64,000 bases of DNA from Pseudooceanicola nanhaiensis DSM 18065 (GCF_000688295.1 NZ_JHZF01000011.1:1272288-1336287), one strand, 5' to 3'; positions 35,139-46,453 are shown, counted from the first letter of the stretch. The notes: generated by a model from the letters alone, not told the origin. Numbers and translations are program-made.

Positions 35139-36017
35139 ATGTCCAATGAACAGGCCCCCGGATGGGTCGTGCCCGTGATGCGCTTCGGATATTCCGCGCG
35201 CGGGGTCGTTTACATCATCGTCGGCGGGCTCGCCGTGCTGGCCGCCTGGCGCGGCGGCAGCGCCGAGGGCACCACGGGCGCGCTCCAGACCCTCAAGGGC
35301 GAACCCTGGGGCTATGCCGCGCTCTGGATCATCGCCATCGGGCTCTTCGCCTATGCCGTCTGGCGGCTGATCGACGCCTGGATGGACCTCGAGAATTACG
35401 GCACCGACATGAAGGGCATCGTCGCCCGGACCGGCCAGACGGTCACCGGCCTGATCCACGCCGCGCTCGGCGTCGGCACGATCCGCATGGCCATGGGCGA
35501 CAGCTCGGGCTCGGGTGACGGCGGCGGGACCCAGAGCCTCGCCTCCCGGGTGCTGGCCATGGAGGGCGGTGCGATCATCATGATGATCCTCGGCGTGATC
35601 ACCATGGGTGCGGGCATCTACTACGGCTACAAGGCCTATGCGGAGAAGTACAAGGAACACCTCCGCGGCACCTCCACGACGGAGAAGCTGGACCCGGCGA
35701 TCAAGGCCGGCCTCGTCGCCCACGGGATCGTCATCGTGCTGATCGGCACCTTCCTCTTCTACGCCGGCCAGAACACCGACCCCGGACAGGCCGGCGGCAT
35801 CGGCGCGGCGTTCGATACGGTGCGCGCCCAGCCCTTCGGCCGCATCCTGCTGGGCCTTCTCGGCCTCGGCATGCTCGGCTTCGCGCTCTACTGCTTCGTC
35901 GAGGCGATCTACCGCGTGGTGCCCCGCGTGGCGGGCGACAGCGTGACCACGCTCGCCTCGAAGGCCAAGTCCCGGGCCGAGGGCGAGGCGCGCCGCGCCG
36001 CCGCCCGGATGCCCTGA
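35139..36017 (+). CDS. DUF1206 multi-pass membrane protein
   Basis: The 292-residue protein has about six hydrophobic segments arranged as three similar pairs, such as GVVYIIVGGLAVLAAWRGG, TGLIHAALGVGTIRMAMG and AGLVAHGIVIVLIGTFLFYA, the internal threefold repeat typical of DUF1206. The role of the family is unknown. A GAGGAG ribosome site precedes the ATG, and a GC hairpin (36100-36122) separates it from glyS. Confidence 0.82.
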   Translation: MSNEQAPGWVVPVMRFGYSARGVVYIIVGGLAVLAAWRGGSAEGTTGALQTLKGEPWGYAALWIIAIGLFAYAVWRLIDAWMDLENYGTDMKGIVARTGQTVTGLIHAALGVGTIRMAMGDSSGSGDGGGTQSLASRVLAMEGGAIIMMILGVITMGAGIYYGYKAYAEKYKEHLRGTSTTEKLDPAIKAGLVAHGIVIVLIGTFLFYAGQNTDPGQAGGIGAAFDTVRAQPFGRILLGLLGLGMLGFALYCFVEAIYRVVPRVAGDSVTTLASKAKSRAEGEARRAAARMP

Positions 36018-36099
36018 GGCAGGCGGCCGTCTCGGGGGGCGAAATGCCCTGCCCCTCTGGACCCTCGTGCCCATCACCGCTAATCACCCACGCAAGGAA

Positions 36100-36122
36100 G
36101 GCGGCCCCCCACCGGGGCCGCC
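36100..36122 (+). terminator. GC hairpin between the DUF1206 gene and glyS
   Basis: GGCGGCCCC (36100-36108) and GGGGCCGCC (36114-36122) make a nine-pair stem. A T tract is lacking (GTTGCG follows), so it could equally be a structured leader of glyS. Confidence 0.4.
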
Positions 36123-36143
36123 GTTGCGCGACGGTGACAGGAC

Positions 36144-38366
36144 ATGCCCGATCTTCTGATCGAACTCTTCTCCGAGGAAATCCCGGCCCGGATGCAGGCC
36201 GACGCGGCCGAGGCGCTGAAGAAGCGCGTCACCGACGGTCTCGTCGAGGCGGGTCTCACCTATGCCGGCGCGCAGGCCTTCCACACGCCGCGCCGCCTGA
36301 CCCTCGCGCTCGAGGGCCTCTTGGCCGAAAGCCCCACCACCCGCGAGGAACGCCGCGGCCCCCGCACGGACGCGCCCGAGAAGGCGGTCGAGGGCTTCCT
36401 GCGCGGCGCGGGCCTGACCCGCGACCAGCTGACCGAGCGCGAGGAGAAGAAGGGCACCTTCTTCTTCGCCGTGATCGAGAAGCAGGGCCGCCCGGCCGCC
36501 GAGATCGTGGCCGAGGTGCTCGAAACCACGATCCGCACTTTCCCCTGGCCCAAGTCGATGAGATGGGGCACCGGCACCCTCCGCTGGGTCCGCCCGCTGC
36601 ATTCGATCCTCTGCCTCATGACCACCGAGGCCGGTTCCGAGGTGGTCCCGCTCGACATCGACGGCATCACCGCCGGTGACAGCACCCGCGGCCATCGCTT
36701 CATGGCCCCAGCCCGCTTTTCCGTAACCGGTTTCGAGGATTACGCCGCGAAGCTCAAGCGCGCCCATGTCGTGCTGGATGCCGCCGAGCGCGCCGATCAC
36801 ATCTGGAACGACGCCACCAACGCCGCCTTTGCCGCCGGGCTCGAGGTCGTCGAGGACAGGGGCCTGCTCTCCGAGGTCGCGGGCCTCGTCGAATGGCCCG
36901 TCGTGCTCATGGGCGAGATCGGGGCCGACTTCCTCGACCTGCCGCCCGAGGTGCTGCAGACCTCGATGAAGGAGCACCAGAAGTTCTTCTCGGTGAAGAA
37001 CCCGAGCACGGGGCGCATCGAACGCTTCGTCACCGTCGCCAACCGCGAGACCGCGGACAACGGCGCGACCGTTCTGGCGGGCAACCGCAAGGTCCTCGCC
37101 GCGCGGCTGTCGGACGCGAAGTTCTTCTGGGAAAACGACCTGCGGGTGGCCAGGGCCGAGAAGATGCAGCCCTGGCTCGACCAGCTCGAGAACGTGACCT
37201 TCCACGCCAAGCTCGGCTCCCAGGCCGACCGCATCCGCCGCATCGCGGCGCTCGCCCGCGAGATCGCCCCCCATGTCGGCGCCGACCCCGACATGGCGGC
37301 GCAGGCCGCCCGCGTCGCCAAGGCCGACCTGTCGTCCGAGATGGTCTACGAATTCCCCGAACTACAGGGCCTCATGGGCCGCTACTACAGCGAGGCCGCC
37401 GGGCTGGCGCCCGAGATCGCCGCCGCCTGCGAGGAACATTACTCGCCGCTCGGGCCTTCGGATGACGTGCCGGAAGCGCCCGTCTCGGTCGCCGTGGCGC
37501 TGGCCGACAAGCTCGACACGCTGACGGGGTTCTGGGCGATCGACGAGAAGCCGACCGGGTCGAAGGACCCCTACGCGCTGCGGCGCGCGGCGCTTGGGGT
37601 GATCCGGTTGGTGCAGAACAACGCTCTTCGCCTGCATCTCGGCAATCTGATTGACAAACAAAATGTTCGACGCGAGACGGCGCTGCCGCCCATAGACGAA
37701 ACCGCTCTTGCCGATCACTTTAGGATAGTGAAAGCCTCACATGATCTAACCGAAGCCGATAATAAAGCGATCGCCGACCGGATAGCGGACGCCCCCTCGG
37801 AACAGGAAAGCAAGATCACGGATGATTCCGTTGATATCAGGGCCGACCTCCTCGCCTTCCTCCACGACCGCCTCAAGGTCCACCTCCGCGACGCCGGGAT
37901 CCGCCACGACGTGATCGACGCCTGCCTCGCCATGCCCGGCAATGACGATCTCACGCTGCTGGTGAAACGCGCCGAGGCGCTCTCCGCCTTCCTCGCGACC
38001 TCCGACGGCGAGAACCTCGTCCAGGGCTACAAGCGCGCCAACAACATCCTCACCCAGGCCGAGCAGAAGGACGGCGTCGCCTACGAGTTCGGCGCCGACC
38101 GGAAGTTCGCCGAGACCGACGAGGAACGCGCCCTCTTCGACGCGCTCGAGACCGCCAGGCCGCAGATCGACGCCGCCGTGGAAGCGGAGGACTTCTCCGC
38201 CGCCATGACCGCCATGGCCGCCCTCCGCGCCCCGATCGACGCCTTCTTCGAGGCCGTCCAGGTGAACGCCGACAACCAGGTCGTCCGCCGCAACCGGCTC
38301 AACATGCTGCACACGATCCGCGAGACCTGCCTGAAGGCCGCCGATCTCACGAAGCTCGAAGGCTGA
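36144..38366 (+). CDS. glyS: Glycine-tRNA ligase beta subunit, with an inserted low-GC segment
   Basis: The 740-residue subunit starts PDLLIELFSEEIPARMQADA and contains FPKSMRWG-like PWPKSMRWGTGTLRWVRP and GYKRANNIL, all GlyS hallmarks; it supports tRNA binding. At residues about 490-565 (37610-37840) the DNA is much less GC-rich than the rest, and the protein carries around 50 extra polar residues (RRETALPPIDETALADHF, then DAPSEQESKITDDS) between the usual GVIRLV and LLAFLHDRLK elements. Ordinary GlyS has about 690 residues. The frame is intact. Confidence 0.95.
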   Translation: MPDLLIELFSEEIPARMQADAAEALKKRVTDGLVEAGLTYAGAQAFHTPRRLTLALEGLLAESPTTREERRGPRTDAPEKAVEGFLRGAGLTRDQLTEREEKKGTFFFAVIEKQGRPAAEIVAEVLETTIRTFPWPKSMRWGTGTLRWVRPLHSILCLMTTEAGSEVVPLDIDGITAGDSTRGHRFMAPARFSVTGFEDYAAKLKRAHVVLDAAERADHIWNDATNAAFAAGLEVVEDRGLLSEVAGLVEWPVVLMGEIGADFLDLPPEVLQTSMKEHQKFFSVKNPSTGRIERFVTVANRETADNGATVLAGNRKVLAARLSDAKFFWENDLRVARAEKMQPWLDQLENVTFHAKLGSQADRIRRIAALAREIAPHVGADPDMAAQAARVAKADLSSEMVYEFPELQGLMGRYYSEAAGLAPEIAAACEEHYSPLGPSDDVPEAPVSVAVALADKLDTLTGFWAIDEKPTGSKDPYALRRAALGVIRLVQNNALRLHLGNLIDKQNVRRETALPPIDETALADHFRIVKASHDLTEADNKAIADRIADAPSEQESKITDDSVDIRADLLAFLHDRLKVHLRDAGIRHDVIDACLAMPGNDDLTLLVKRAEALSAFLATSDGENLVQGYKRANNILTQAEQKDGVAYEFGADRKFAETDEERALFDALETARPQIDAAVEAEDFSAAMTAMAALRAPIDAFFEAVQVNADNQVVRRNRLNMLHTIRETCLKAADLTKLEG

Positions 38367-38370
38367 CCCG

Positions 38371-38445
38371 CTTTCCCCTGGTCCCGTATCCCGGGGGGTG
38401 AATTGCACGGGCCTGCCCGTGCAAGAGGGGGGCAGCGCCCCCCTC
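38371..38445 (+). repeat. Rhodobacteraceae-type intergenic repeat, copy B
   Basis: CTTTCCCCTGGTCCCGTATC and CCGGGGGG are followed by two nested hairpins, CACGGGC/GCCCGTG (38406-38422) and GGGGGGC/GCCCCCC (38427-38442). It lies between convergent glyS and trkH and probably terminates one or both. Confidence 0.6.
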
Positions 38446-38473
38446 CGTCGCGACGGGCGCAGCCCGGCGCAAC

Positions 38474-39922
38474 TCAGGCGCGCCAGAAATTCACCGTCAG
38501 GATGGCATAGACCACCATCAGCTCCAGCCGCCCGATGAACATCGCGATCGCCAGCAGCCATTTCGCGGCATCGTTCAGCGGCGCGAAATTCCCCGCCGGG
38601 CCGATCGTGTCGCCCAGGCCCGGCCCGATGTTGGCCAGCGCCGTCGCCGCCCCCGAGAGCGCGGTGACGAAGTCGAGCCCGGTCATCGCCAGCAGCACCG
38701 AGAGCACCCCCAGCGTCACCACGAAGAAGACGAAGAAGGTCATCACCGAGGACAGCACATCCTCCGCGATCGGCCGCCCGTCGTAGCGCGCCGTGACGAT
38801 CGCGTGGGGGGCGTGGATCCGGCGGGTCTGCGCGCGGATCGAGGCGAAGAGGATCTGGTATCGGAAGATCTTCACCGAACAGGCGGTGGAGCCCGCGCAG
38901 CCCCCGATCAGCCCGATGAAGAAGAAGATCGTGATCACGAAGGCGCCCCAGGACATGTAGTCCACGCTGGCATATCCGGTGCCGGTGATGATCGAGGTGA
39001 TGTTGAAGAGCGCCTCGCGCAGGCTCTTCTCCCAATGGTGCGGGAAGATGTGCAGAAGCGCCACGAAGACCACCGCGACGAGCACCCCGATGGTCCAGAG
39101 GAAGGCCCGCGCCTGGCTGTCGCGGAAGATCGCTCCGTGGCTGCCGTTCAGCATCTGCACGTAGCGCACGAAGGGCAGCGCCGCGAGGATCATGAAGAGC
39201 GAGGCCACGTATTCCATCGGCCCCGAGAAGGCCCCGAAAGAGGCGTCCCGGGTCGAGAACCCGCCCGTCGAGACCGTCGTCAGCGCATGCACCGTCGCGT
39301 CGAAGGCCCCCATGCCGAGCGCGAAGTAGCAGATCGCGCAGGCCAGCGTCAGCCCGACGTAGATGACCGAGATCTGCGCCGCGATCGCCCCCGCCCGCGG
39401 CAGGATCTTCCCCATGGTCTCGAAGGCCTCGGAGCGGAAGATCTGCATCCCGCCGACCCGGAGCTCGGGCAGGAAGACCATGGCGACGACGATGATCCCG
39501 ATGCCCCCCAGCCATTGCAGGATGCCGCGCCAGAGCAGGATCCCGCGCGGCAGGGTGTCGAGCCCCACGAAGACGGTGGAGCCGGTGGTGGTCAGGCCCG
39601 ACATCGCCTCGAAGAAGGCGTCGACGATCCGCGCGTCGGTGGCCCCCAGCACGAAGGGAATCGCCCCGAAAAGCGGCAGCACGACCCAGACCAGCGAGGT
39701 GAGCAGGAAGGTCTGCTGGATCGTCAGCCCCTCGGGCACCCCGTTGGCACAGGAGAGCGCCGTGATGCCGCCGCAGAGAATGGTGATGATGGCCGCCTCG
39801 AGGAAGACATGCCATTCGCCCCGGCCCTCGGCCAGGTCCACCGCCATCGGCAGCAGCATGGTGACGCCGAGAACGGCGGTCAGCAGCCCGATGACATATC
39901 CGACGGGGCGCAGGTCAAACAT
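38474..39922 (-). CDS. trkH: TrkH-family potassium uptake protein
   Basis: The 482-residue integral membrane protein has about ten hydrophobic helices and four pore-loop regions, seen as AMSGLTTTGSTVF, LTTVSTGGFSTRDASFG, SIITGTGYASVDYMSWG and LANIGPGLGDTIGPAG. These four selectivity loops define the TrkH/KtrB ion channel fold that partners with TrkA for potassium uptake. No trkA is seen in the window. Confidence 0.93.
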   Translation of the reverse strand: MFDLRPVGYVIGLLTAVLGVTMLLPMAVDLAEGRGEWHVFLEAAIITILCGGITALSCANGVPEGLTIQQTFLLTSLVWVVLPLFGAIPFVLGATDARIVDAFFEAMSGLTTTGSTVFVGLDTLPRGILLWRGILQWLGGIGIIVVAMVFLPELRVGGMQIFRSEAFETMGKILPRAGAIAAQISVIYVGLTLACAICYFALGMGAFDATVHALTTVSTGGFSTRDASFGAFSGPMEYVASLFMILAALPFVRYVQMLNGSHGAIFRDSQARAFLWTIGVLVAVVFVALLHIFPHHWEKSLREALFNITSIITGTGYASVDYMSWGAFVITIFFFIGLIGGCAGSTACSVKIFRYQILFASIRAQTRRIHAPHAIVTARYDGRPIAEDVLSSVMTFFVFFVVTLGVLSVLLAMTGLDFVTALSGAATALANIGPGLGDTIGPAGNFAPLNDAAKWLLAIAMFIGRLELMVVYAILTVNFWRA

Positions 39923-39978
39923 GAACGGCAGGCTTGGCCGGGGGGTGAGCGTCTGTCAAGCGGCGGTGCCCTTGGCTG

Positions 39979-40056
39979 GCGGCGGAGGGGGGCTGTCTGC
40001 CCCCCGACTGGCCTGACGGCCAGTCCCCCCCCGAGGATACATGGACCAGAGGAAAG
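39979..40056 (-). repeat. Rhodobacteraceae-type intergenic repeat, copy C
   Basis: Read on the minus strand it has CTTTCCTCTGGTCCATGTAT, then CCTCGGGGGG, a stem GGCCGTCAGGCC and a second stem with the GGGGGGC core. It shares GATACATGGACCAGAGGAA with copy D at 56300. It sits between trkH and the end of the ureG gene. Confidence 0.65.
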
Positions 40057-40061
40057 CGGGG

Positions 40062-40691
40062 TCAGGCGGGCTGGAGAGAGAGGCCGCCGATCTCCTCGAT
40101 CAGGCGGAGGATCTCGGGCACGCCCTCGCCCGTCTTCAGGTTGGTGAAGACGAAGGGCCGGCCCGCCCTCTGGGCGCGCGCGTCACGCTCCATGACCGAG
40201 AGGTCGGCGCCGACATGGGGCGCGAGGTCGGTCTTGTTGATGACGAGGATGTCGGAGCGGGTGATCGCAGGCCCGCCCTTGCGGGGGATCTCCTCTCCGG
40301 CGGCGACGTCGATCACGTAGATCGTCATGTCGGCGAGTTCCGGCGAGAAGGTGGCCGAGAGGTTGTCGCCCCCCGATTCCACCAGCACGAGGTCGAGACC
40401 CGGGAACCGCGCGTTGAGCTGCGCGATGGCGTCGAGGTTGATCGAGGCGTCCTCGCGGATCGCCGTGTGCGGGCAGCCCCCGGTCTCGACCCCCATGATC
40501 CGGTCGGCCGACAGCGCCTGCATCCGCACCAGCGCCTCGGCGTCCTCCTGCGTGTAGATGTCGTTCGTCACCACCGCGATCGAATGGCTGTCGCGCAACG
40601 CCCGCGCGAGGGCGGCGGTGAGGGTCGTCTTGCCCGCACCCACGGGGCCGCCGAGGCCGATCCGCAGGGGGCCGTTCGGGGATTGGCTCAT
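40062..40691 (-). CDS. ureG: Urease accessory GTPase UreG
   Basis: The 209-residue SIMIBI-class GTPase supplies energy for nickel insertion into urease. It has the P-loop [19 protein letters not shown] near residue 11, the metal-binding CPH in [16 protein letters not shown] (about 65-80), [17 protein letters not shown] and the guanine motif [10 protein letters not shown]. Start ATG overlaps the previous gene's stop by four bases. It ends the urease operon. Confidence 0.96.
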   Translation of the reverse strand: MSQSPNGPLRIGLGGPVGAGKTTLTAALARALRDSHSIAVVTNDIYTQEDAEALVRMQALSADRIMGVETGGCPHTAIREDASINLDAIAQLNARFPGLDLVLVESGGDNLSATFSPELADMTIYVIDVAAGEEIPRKGGPAITRSDILVINKTDLAPHVGADLSVMERDARAQRAGRPFVFTNLKTGEGVPEILRLIEEIGGLSLQPA

Positions 40692-41080
40692 GTGACGTCT
40701 CCGATCCGTTCGATCAGTTGCAGATGCATCCGGCCGGGGCCGATCTCCGAGGTGCCGATGCGCCAGAGGCCCTTGCTTTCCGTCGCCCGCGGGTCGTCGC
40801 GCCCGTCCGGCATCACCTGCCGCACCCAGACGATCCGCCCCGGAGCGAGCGCGCTGCGCCAGCCCTCGTGGTCCTCGCCCATCCACCAATCGGCGCCGCC
40901 CTCCTCGGCCCGCGCCTCGTAGGTCGGGCCGCTCTCGGCCTGCCAGTCGAAGGCGCCGGCCTCGCGGTCCGGCAGGATCGGCACCGGGTCGGTGCCCAGG
41001 CGTGCGATCGACGTGGTGCTCGTGGCGCGGGCGAACCACGACCCTCGGTAGAGATGTGCCAGCTTGAAGAAATCACTCAT
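40688..41080 (-). CDS. Unknown gene between ureF and ureG
   Basis: The 130-residue protein is not recognised. It is Trp-rich ([16 protein letters not shown] and [11 protein letters not shown]) with an acidic, strand-like composition. It overlaps ureF's stop and ureG's start by four bases each, so it is co-translated with the accessory genes and may act in urease maturation, but no motif shows metal binding. Confidence 0.75.
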   Translation of the reverse strand: MSDFFKLAHLYRGSWFARATSTTSIARLGTDPVPILPDREAGAFDWQAESGPTYEARAEEGGADWWMGEDHEGWRSALAPGRIVWVRQVMPDGRDDPRATESKGLWRIGTSEIGPGRMHLQLIERIGDVT

Positions 41081-41724
41081 GACCGGAACAGACGTGTCCC
41101 CTGACTTTCGTGCCGCATCGACGCAAGATCGATCATCGGCACCGCACCCCCGATCCCTTCAGCATCGCCCGGCTCCGCCTCCCGTGCAAGGCGTTCGATC
41201 GCGGGCGACGCAAGGGCAAGCACGCGCTGGCCCTCGGTCTGGCCGAGCGGGACGAGGCGGATGGCGGCGGAGGTCAGGTTGGCGGCGAAGGCCTGCAGGA
41301 AGAGGCGCAGCGTCAGCGAGAGCGGCAGGTCCATGAGCCGCGCCGCGCGTCCGACGACCACCGGGTAGGCCGCCCGAGGCAGGGCGATGTCGTGCAGGGC
41401 GGCGGCGGTGGCGGCGAAGGCGCGGCCCTGGGAGAGCGTCTCTTCCCTCCGCTCGGCGGAGGGGGCGAGCGCGGCGGCCAATGCGGCGATCTCCTCGAGC
41501 GCCCTGCCCTCGGCCCGGTAGGCGGCGGCGAGCAGGATCGCGTCGTTGCGCCCCGACCCGTGGGCCAGGACCGTATCGAGCCAGTCTGCGAAGCTGGCGG
41601 CATCATGGACACGGGCGGCGTGGACCTCCCATTCGAGGCCGTGCGACCATGCGAAGGCGCCCACCGGGAAGGCGGGCGAGAGCCATTGGTGCAGGATCAG
41701 CGCGGGGTCAGTGGTGGTGGTCAT
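41077..41724 (-). CDS. ureF: Urease accessory protein UreF
   Basis: The 215-residue helical protein bridges UreD-urease and UreG. It has LHQWLSPAFPVGAFAWSHGLE near the start, the family hallmark, and FLQAFAANLTSAAIRLVPLG near residue 150. The ATG at 41724 lies within the end of ureE, so 17 bases serve both genes; an earlier in-frame start in the His-tail DNA is unlikely. Confidence 0.93.
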   Translation of the reverse strand: MTTTTDPALILHQWLSPAFPVGAFAWSHGLEWEVHAARVHDAASFADWLDTVLAHGSGRNDAILLAAAYRAEGRALEEIAALAAALAPSAERREETLSQGRAFAATAAALHDIALPRAAYPVVVGRAARLMDLPLSLTLRLFLQAFAANLTSAAIRLVPLGQTEGQRVLALASPAIERLAREAEPGDAEGIGGAVPMIDLASMRHESQGTRLFRS

Positions 41725-42253
41725 GGTCGTGGCCATGCCCGTGCCCGTGGTCATGCGCGTGGGATTGGTGGCGATGCGGCCCGCCCTCGGCCTCGCCATG
41801 GCTGTGGCCATGGGTGCGGCCCTGTCCGTAGGCGCCGCCCTCGGGACGGAAGGGCGCTGTCACGGCCGTCACGCTGGCACCGAGGCGGTGGAGCATGTCC
41901 TCCATCACCCGGTCGGCGCGGATGCGGAGCGCGTCGGCGCTGATCTCGCAGGGGGTGTGGCGGTTGCCGATATGCCAGGCAAGGCGCGGCAGGTCGGGGC
42001 CCGTCACCTCGGTCAGTGGCTCGGGCGCGGCTTCGACCGTGACGAGGCGCCCGTCCTCGCAGACCAGCGCGTCGCCCTCGTCGAGCGAAACGGTCTGGTC
42101 GAGATCCACCAGCACCCGCGCGCCGGAGGTCGTCGCCAGCACCTTGCGGCGCAGGAAGCGCGCGTCGTAATCGAGCCGCACGCTGTCATCGGCATCGCGG
42201 CCGTGGCCTGCGCGCAGGATCTCGCGGGCGGGGATCGGGGGAGCGGCGCTCAT
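41708..42253 (-). CDS. ureE: Urease nickel chaperone UreE with His-rich tail
   Basis: The 181-residue protein delivers nickel to urease. The core has LDYDARFLRRKVLATTSGA and a peptide/metal-binding domain with WHIGNRHTPCEI near residue 105, including the conserved histidine. The last 35 residues hold about 17 histidines, partly as GHGHGHDHDHHH, a nickel store as in Klebsiella UreE. The tail is encoded by a CAT/GGC-type repetitive stretch at about 41711-41820. Confidence 0.95.
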   Translation of the reverse strand: MSAAPPIPAREILRAGHGRDADDSVRLDYDARFLRRKVLATTSGARVLVDLDQTVSLDEGDALVCEDGRLVTVEAAPEPLTEVTGPDLPRLAWHIGNRHTPCEISADALRIRADRVMEDMLHRLGASVTAVTAPFRPEGGAYGQGRTHGHSHGEAEGGPHRHQSHAHDHGHGHGHDHDHHH

Positions 42254-42281
42254 CGCGCCGCCCCCGGGGTCGCATCCGGGA

Positions 42282-42503
42282 TCAGATGTAGAAGAGGTCG
42301 CGGAAGACGTGGGCCGGGATCTCTTCGCGCTTGATGCCGCGCTTTGCCAGCTCGTCGTCCGAAAGCGCGTTCAGCTGGTGGATCTGGCTGATGCGCGAGC
42401 GGCTTTCGACATAGGCGTTGAAGCCCCGGCCGAGCCCGGCGAGGAAGTTGTCGAAGCGGGCGCGGAGGCCGGATGCGTTGGAAATCGTGGATGCGTGTGC
42501 CAT
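42282..42503 (-). CDS. DUF1127 small protein inside the urease cluster
   Basis: The 73-residue protein ends with the DUF1127 motif: ALSDDELAKRGIKREEIPAHVF (read in two parts, DDELAKRGIKREEIP and HVFRDLFYI), preceded by an arginine-rich helix. Small DUF1127 proteins in alphaproteobacteria are linked to RNA turnover, phosphate or stress responses. GAGG lies six bases before the ATG at 42503. Its place between ureC and ureE is odd, and it may have its own promoter. Confidence 0.82.
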   Translation of the reverse strand: MAHASTISNASGLRARFDNFLAGLGRGFNAYVESRSRISQIHQLNALSDDELAKRGIKREEIPAHVFRDLFYI

Positions 42504-42659
42504 TGGAAACCTCGTTCGGTCTGTGTTCGCGTCTCCCTTGGCACTCAAGATAAGTCAGCGAGGCTTCCCTAACCACCGACAATGGGGAAACCCCGCCATG
42601 CGCATGCTGCAATGCGGCGAAAATCCGGGCAGTTTGTGAAGAAGCGGTCATGGCAGGTC

Positions 42660-44411
<1,752 letters not shown>

Positions 44412-44445
44412 GGGGGGTCAGTCCTGTTGGAAGTCGTCGCTCTGG

Positions 44446-44808
44446 TCAGTCCGGGGTGCCGGGCATGGCCGGGGGCTTGGAGGGCTTGCGGCGGGCCCGC
44501 TTGCCGGCCTGGGCAAGCGCGGGGCGTGCCGCCTCGGGCGTCACGGGCCGGGGCGTGTCGGAAACCAGCTTCGGCCTGGCGCGCGGCCCGGGACGAGAGG
44601 CGTGCGGCTTCGGTGCGGGCCGGATGCGGGTCGTGCGCTTCGGTGCGGGCCGCTCCAGTTCGAGCCCGACGCAGGCCAGCAGGAACGGGTTCGGCTGCAT
44701 CATCATGCGCGTCATCTCGGTCGCCAGCCGGATCTGGCGCTCGGCCAGCACGCCGTAGAACCGGATCATCCGCGCGGGCAGCGCGGCAAAGGTGTCGTGG
44801 TCGGTCAA
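44446..44808 (-). CDS. Unknown basic protein between ureB and ureC
   Basis: The 120-residue protein starts with a helical region (FAALPARMIRFYGVLAERQI) and ends in a basic Pro/Arg/Lys-rich tail (about residues 55-120). It resembles no family I know. Genes in this slot occur in some alphaproteobacterial urease operons, and the tail suggests a disordered, nucleic-acid- or membrane-contacting region. Confidence 0.65.
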   Translation of the reverse strand: MTDHDTFAALPARMIRFYGVLAERQIRLATEMTRMMMQPNPFLLACVGLELERPAPKRTTRIRPAPKPHASRPGPRARPKLVSDTPRPVTPEAARPALAQAGKRARRKPSKPPAMPGTPD

Positions 44809-44838
44809 CGCTTTGCCTTTCCTCGCGGCGGCCGGGGC

Positions 44839-45144
44839 TCAGAGCTCGCCCATCACCGCCTGGTTGAAGCCATAGATGCGGCGCGCGCCCGAGACCGGGA
44901 TCAGCTGCACCTCGCGCCGCTGGCCCGGCTCGAACCGGACCGCGGTGCCCGCCGCGATGTCGAGCCGCATGCCCCGCGCCGCGACCCGGTCGAAATCGAG
45001 CGCCGGGTTCGCCTCGGCGAAGTGGTAATGCGAGCCGACCTGCACCGGACGGTCGCCGGTATTGGCGACCATGAGCGTGATCGCCTCGCGGCCCGCGTTC
45101 AGCTCCAGCGTGCCCTCGGCCGGGAAAAGCTCACCAGGGATCAC
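44839..45144 (-). CDS. ureB: Urease beta subunit
   Basis: The 101-residue structural subunit starts at a GTG ([20 protein letters not shown]) and has [20 protein letters not shown] and [18 protein letters not shown], standard UreB features. The GTG is inside the last codons of a 35-residue frame upstream, suggesting coupled translation. Confidence 0.95.
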   Translation of the reverse strand: MIPGELFPAEGTLELNAGREAITLMVANTGDRPVQVGSHYHFAEANPALDFDRVAARGMRLDIAAGTAVRFEPGQRREVQLIPVSGARRIYGFNQAVMGEL

Positions 45145-45238
45145 GGCGCTTCGCCTCCACCCTGACCGGGACGGGACGGCGCACCGGGGCCGGGAGCAGG
45201 CCCAGTCGGATCGCCAGTTCTCTGAGGTGTTCGAGCAT
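45131..45238 (-). CDS. 35-residue peptide between ureA and ureB
   Basis: An ATG at 45238 preceded by GGAAGGGGG opens a short frame coding for a leucine-rich then Arg/Pro/Val-rich peptide ([15 protein letters not shown], then [11 protein letters not shown]). Its stop overlaps the ureB start by 14 bases. It could be a leader that couples ureB translation to ureA, or a conserved micro-protein. Confidence 0.45.
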   Translation of the reverse strand: MLEHLRELAIRLGLLPAPVRRPVPVRVEAKRRDPW

Positions 45239-45252
45239 CTTGCGCCCCCTTC

Positions 45253-45555
45253 CTACCGTATCGGATTATGAACGGTGACCAGCTTGGTCCCGTCCGGGAA
45301 TGTCGCCTCGACCTGGACCTCGTGGATCATCTCGGGGACACCCTCCATGCATTGCTCGGCCGTGATGACCTGCGCGCCCGCCTCCATCATGTCGGCGACC
45401 GAACGCCCGTCGCGCGCGCCCTCGACCACCGCGTCGGTGATCAGCGCGATGGCTTCGGGGTGGTTCAGCTTCACCCCCCGGGCGAGCCGCTTCCGGGCCA
45501 CCTCGGCGGCCATCGAAATCAGCAGCTTGTCTTTTTCTCTCGGCGTCAATTGCAT
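45253..45555 (-). CDS. ureA: Urease gamma subunit
   Basis: The 100-residue subunit begins [20 protein letters not shown] and contains [21 protein letters not shown] (read as [11 protein letters not shown] and [10 protein letters not shown]), MEAGAQVIT and [18 protein letters not shown], matching UreA throughout. It follows ureD after one base. Confidence 0.96.
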   Translation of the reverse strand: MQLTPREKDKLLISMAAEVARKRLARGVKLNHPEAIALITDAVVEGARDGRSVADMMEAGAQVITAEQCMEGVPEMIHEVQVEATFPDGTKLVTVHNPIR

Positions 45556-45556
45556 G

Positions 45557-46453
45557 TCAGAGCATCCACGGTCTTGGTATGTCGCCGCCCGCGAGCAGGC
45601 GGATCGCCGGGATCAGGCTGCGCCTGAGCGCAAAGCCGTCCTCGGCCAGTATCCGGGCAAAGAGAACACCGGGGCGGATCTCGCTGCAAGCCCCCTGCGG
45701 GCCGATCGCCGCGCGCAGAGGGGCCGCCATGTCCCCGGCGTGGGGCCGGACGAGGAGCAGCGAGGCCATGGCCCGCGCGCCATCCGCAACGCCCGGCCGG
45801 CAGAGCAGCGCATCGATATCGCCGTCCATTCGCAGGGTGTCTGCAAAGACCAGCTCCCCGCCCCGCCGGATGCGCCAGCGGTCCTCGAGCCGGGCGTCGT
45901 GGACCCGTTCGTTCATCGCGGCGCGGCCGAAGATCAGCGGCTCCACGGCAAGGAAGCTCGCGGTCTCGTCAAGCTCGGCATCGATCCGGCGTTCCAGCGC
46001 GGCGCCTTCGAAGACGATGGTCTCCTGCGGCAGCCAGTGCAGCGTCGCCCCCGCGCCCGCCGCCAGACGCGTCGCGACCCGCCCGACCTCTCCCGGCTGC
46101 GCGCGGTAGATGCGTTCCGCCGCCTGGCTGGTGAGCGTCAGGCTTGCGCCCGGTTCGGCCTCGGCCCGGAGCGAGAAGCGGTCGCCCCCGGTCACGCCGC
46201 CGCCGGTGTTCAGGAACACGGCCTTCAGGGCGGCGCCCGAGCCGTGCGGAAACAGCGCCTTGAGCGAGCCCTGCTGGCGCAGCGCACCGATCCGGCTCTG
46301 CCCGCCGCGCAGGCGCGCCGACAGGACAAGCTCTCCCTGCGCGCGGGGCTGGCGCGGCAGAGCGGGCCGGGTCAGGTCTTGGGCAGCGGCGTTGATGTCA
46401 GAATCCTCCGTCGGATCGAGACTAGGCGGATTCTCGGCCCGAGGGGGAGGCAA
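45557..46453 (-). CDS. ureD: Urease accessory protein UreD, start uncertain
   Basis: The conserved part runs from about [11 protein letters not shown] through [32 protein letters not shown] and [17 protein letters not shown], the UreD/UreH scaffold that receives UreF and urease. The only standard start upstream of this core is a TTG at 46453, which falls in the T tail of a folE2 terminator and has no ribosome site. A GGAGG lies eight bases before an in-frame ATC at 46396. The true start is therefore open. Confidence 0.88.
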   Translation of the reverse strand: MPPPRAENPPSLDPTEDSDINAAAQDLTRPALPRQPRAQGELVLSARLRGGQSRIGALRQQGSLKALFPHGSGAALKAVFLNTGGGVTGGDRFSLRAEAEPGASLTLTSQAAERIYRAQPGEVGRVATRLAAGAGATLHWLPQETIVFEGAALERRIDAELDETASFLAVEPLIFGRAAMNERVHDARLEDRWRIRRGGELVFADTLRMDGDIDALLCRPGVADGARAMASLLLVRPHAGDMAAPLRAAIGPQGACSEIRPGVLFARILAEDGFALRRSLIPAIRLLAGGDIPRPWML

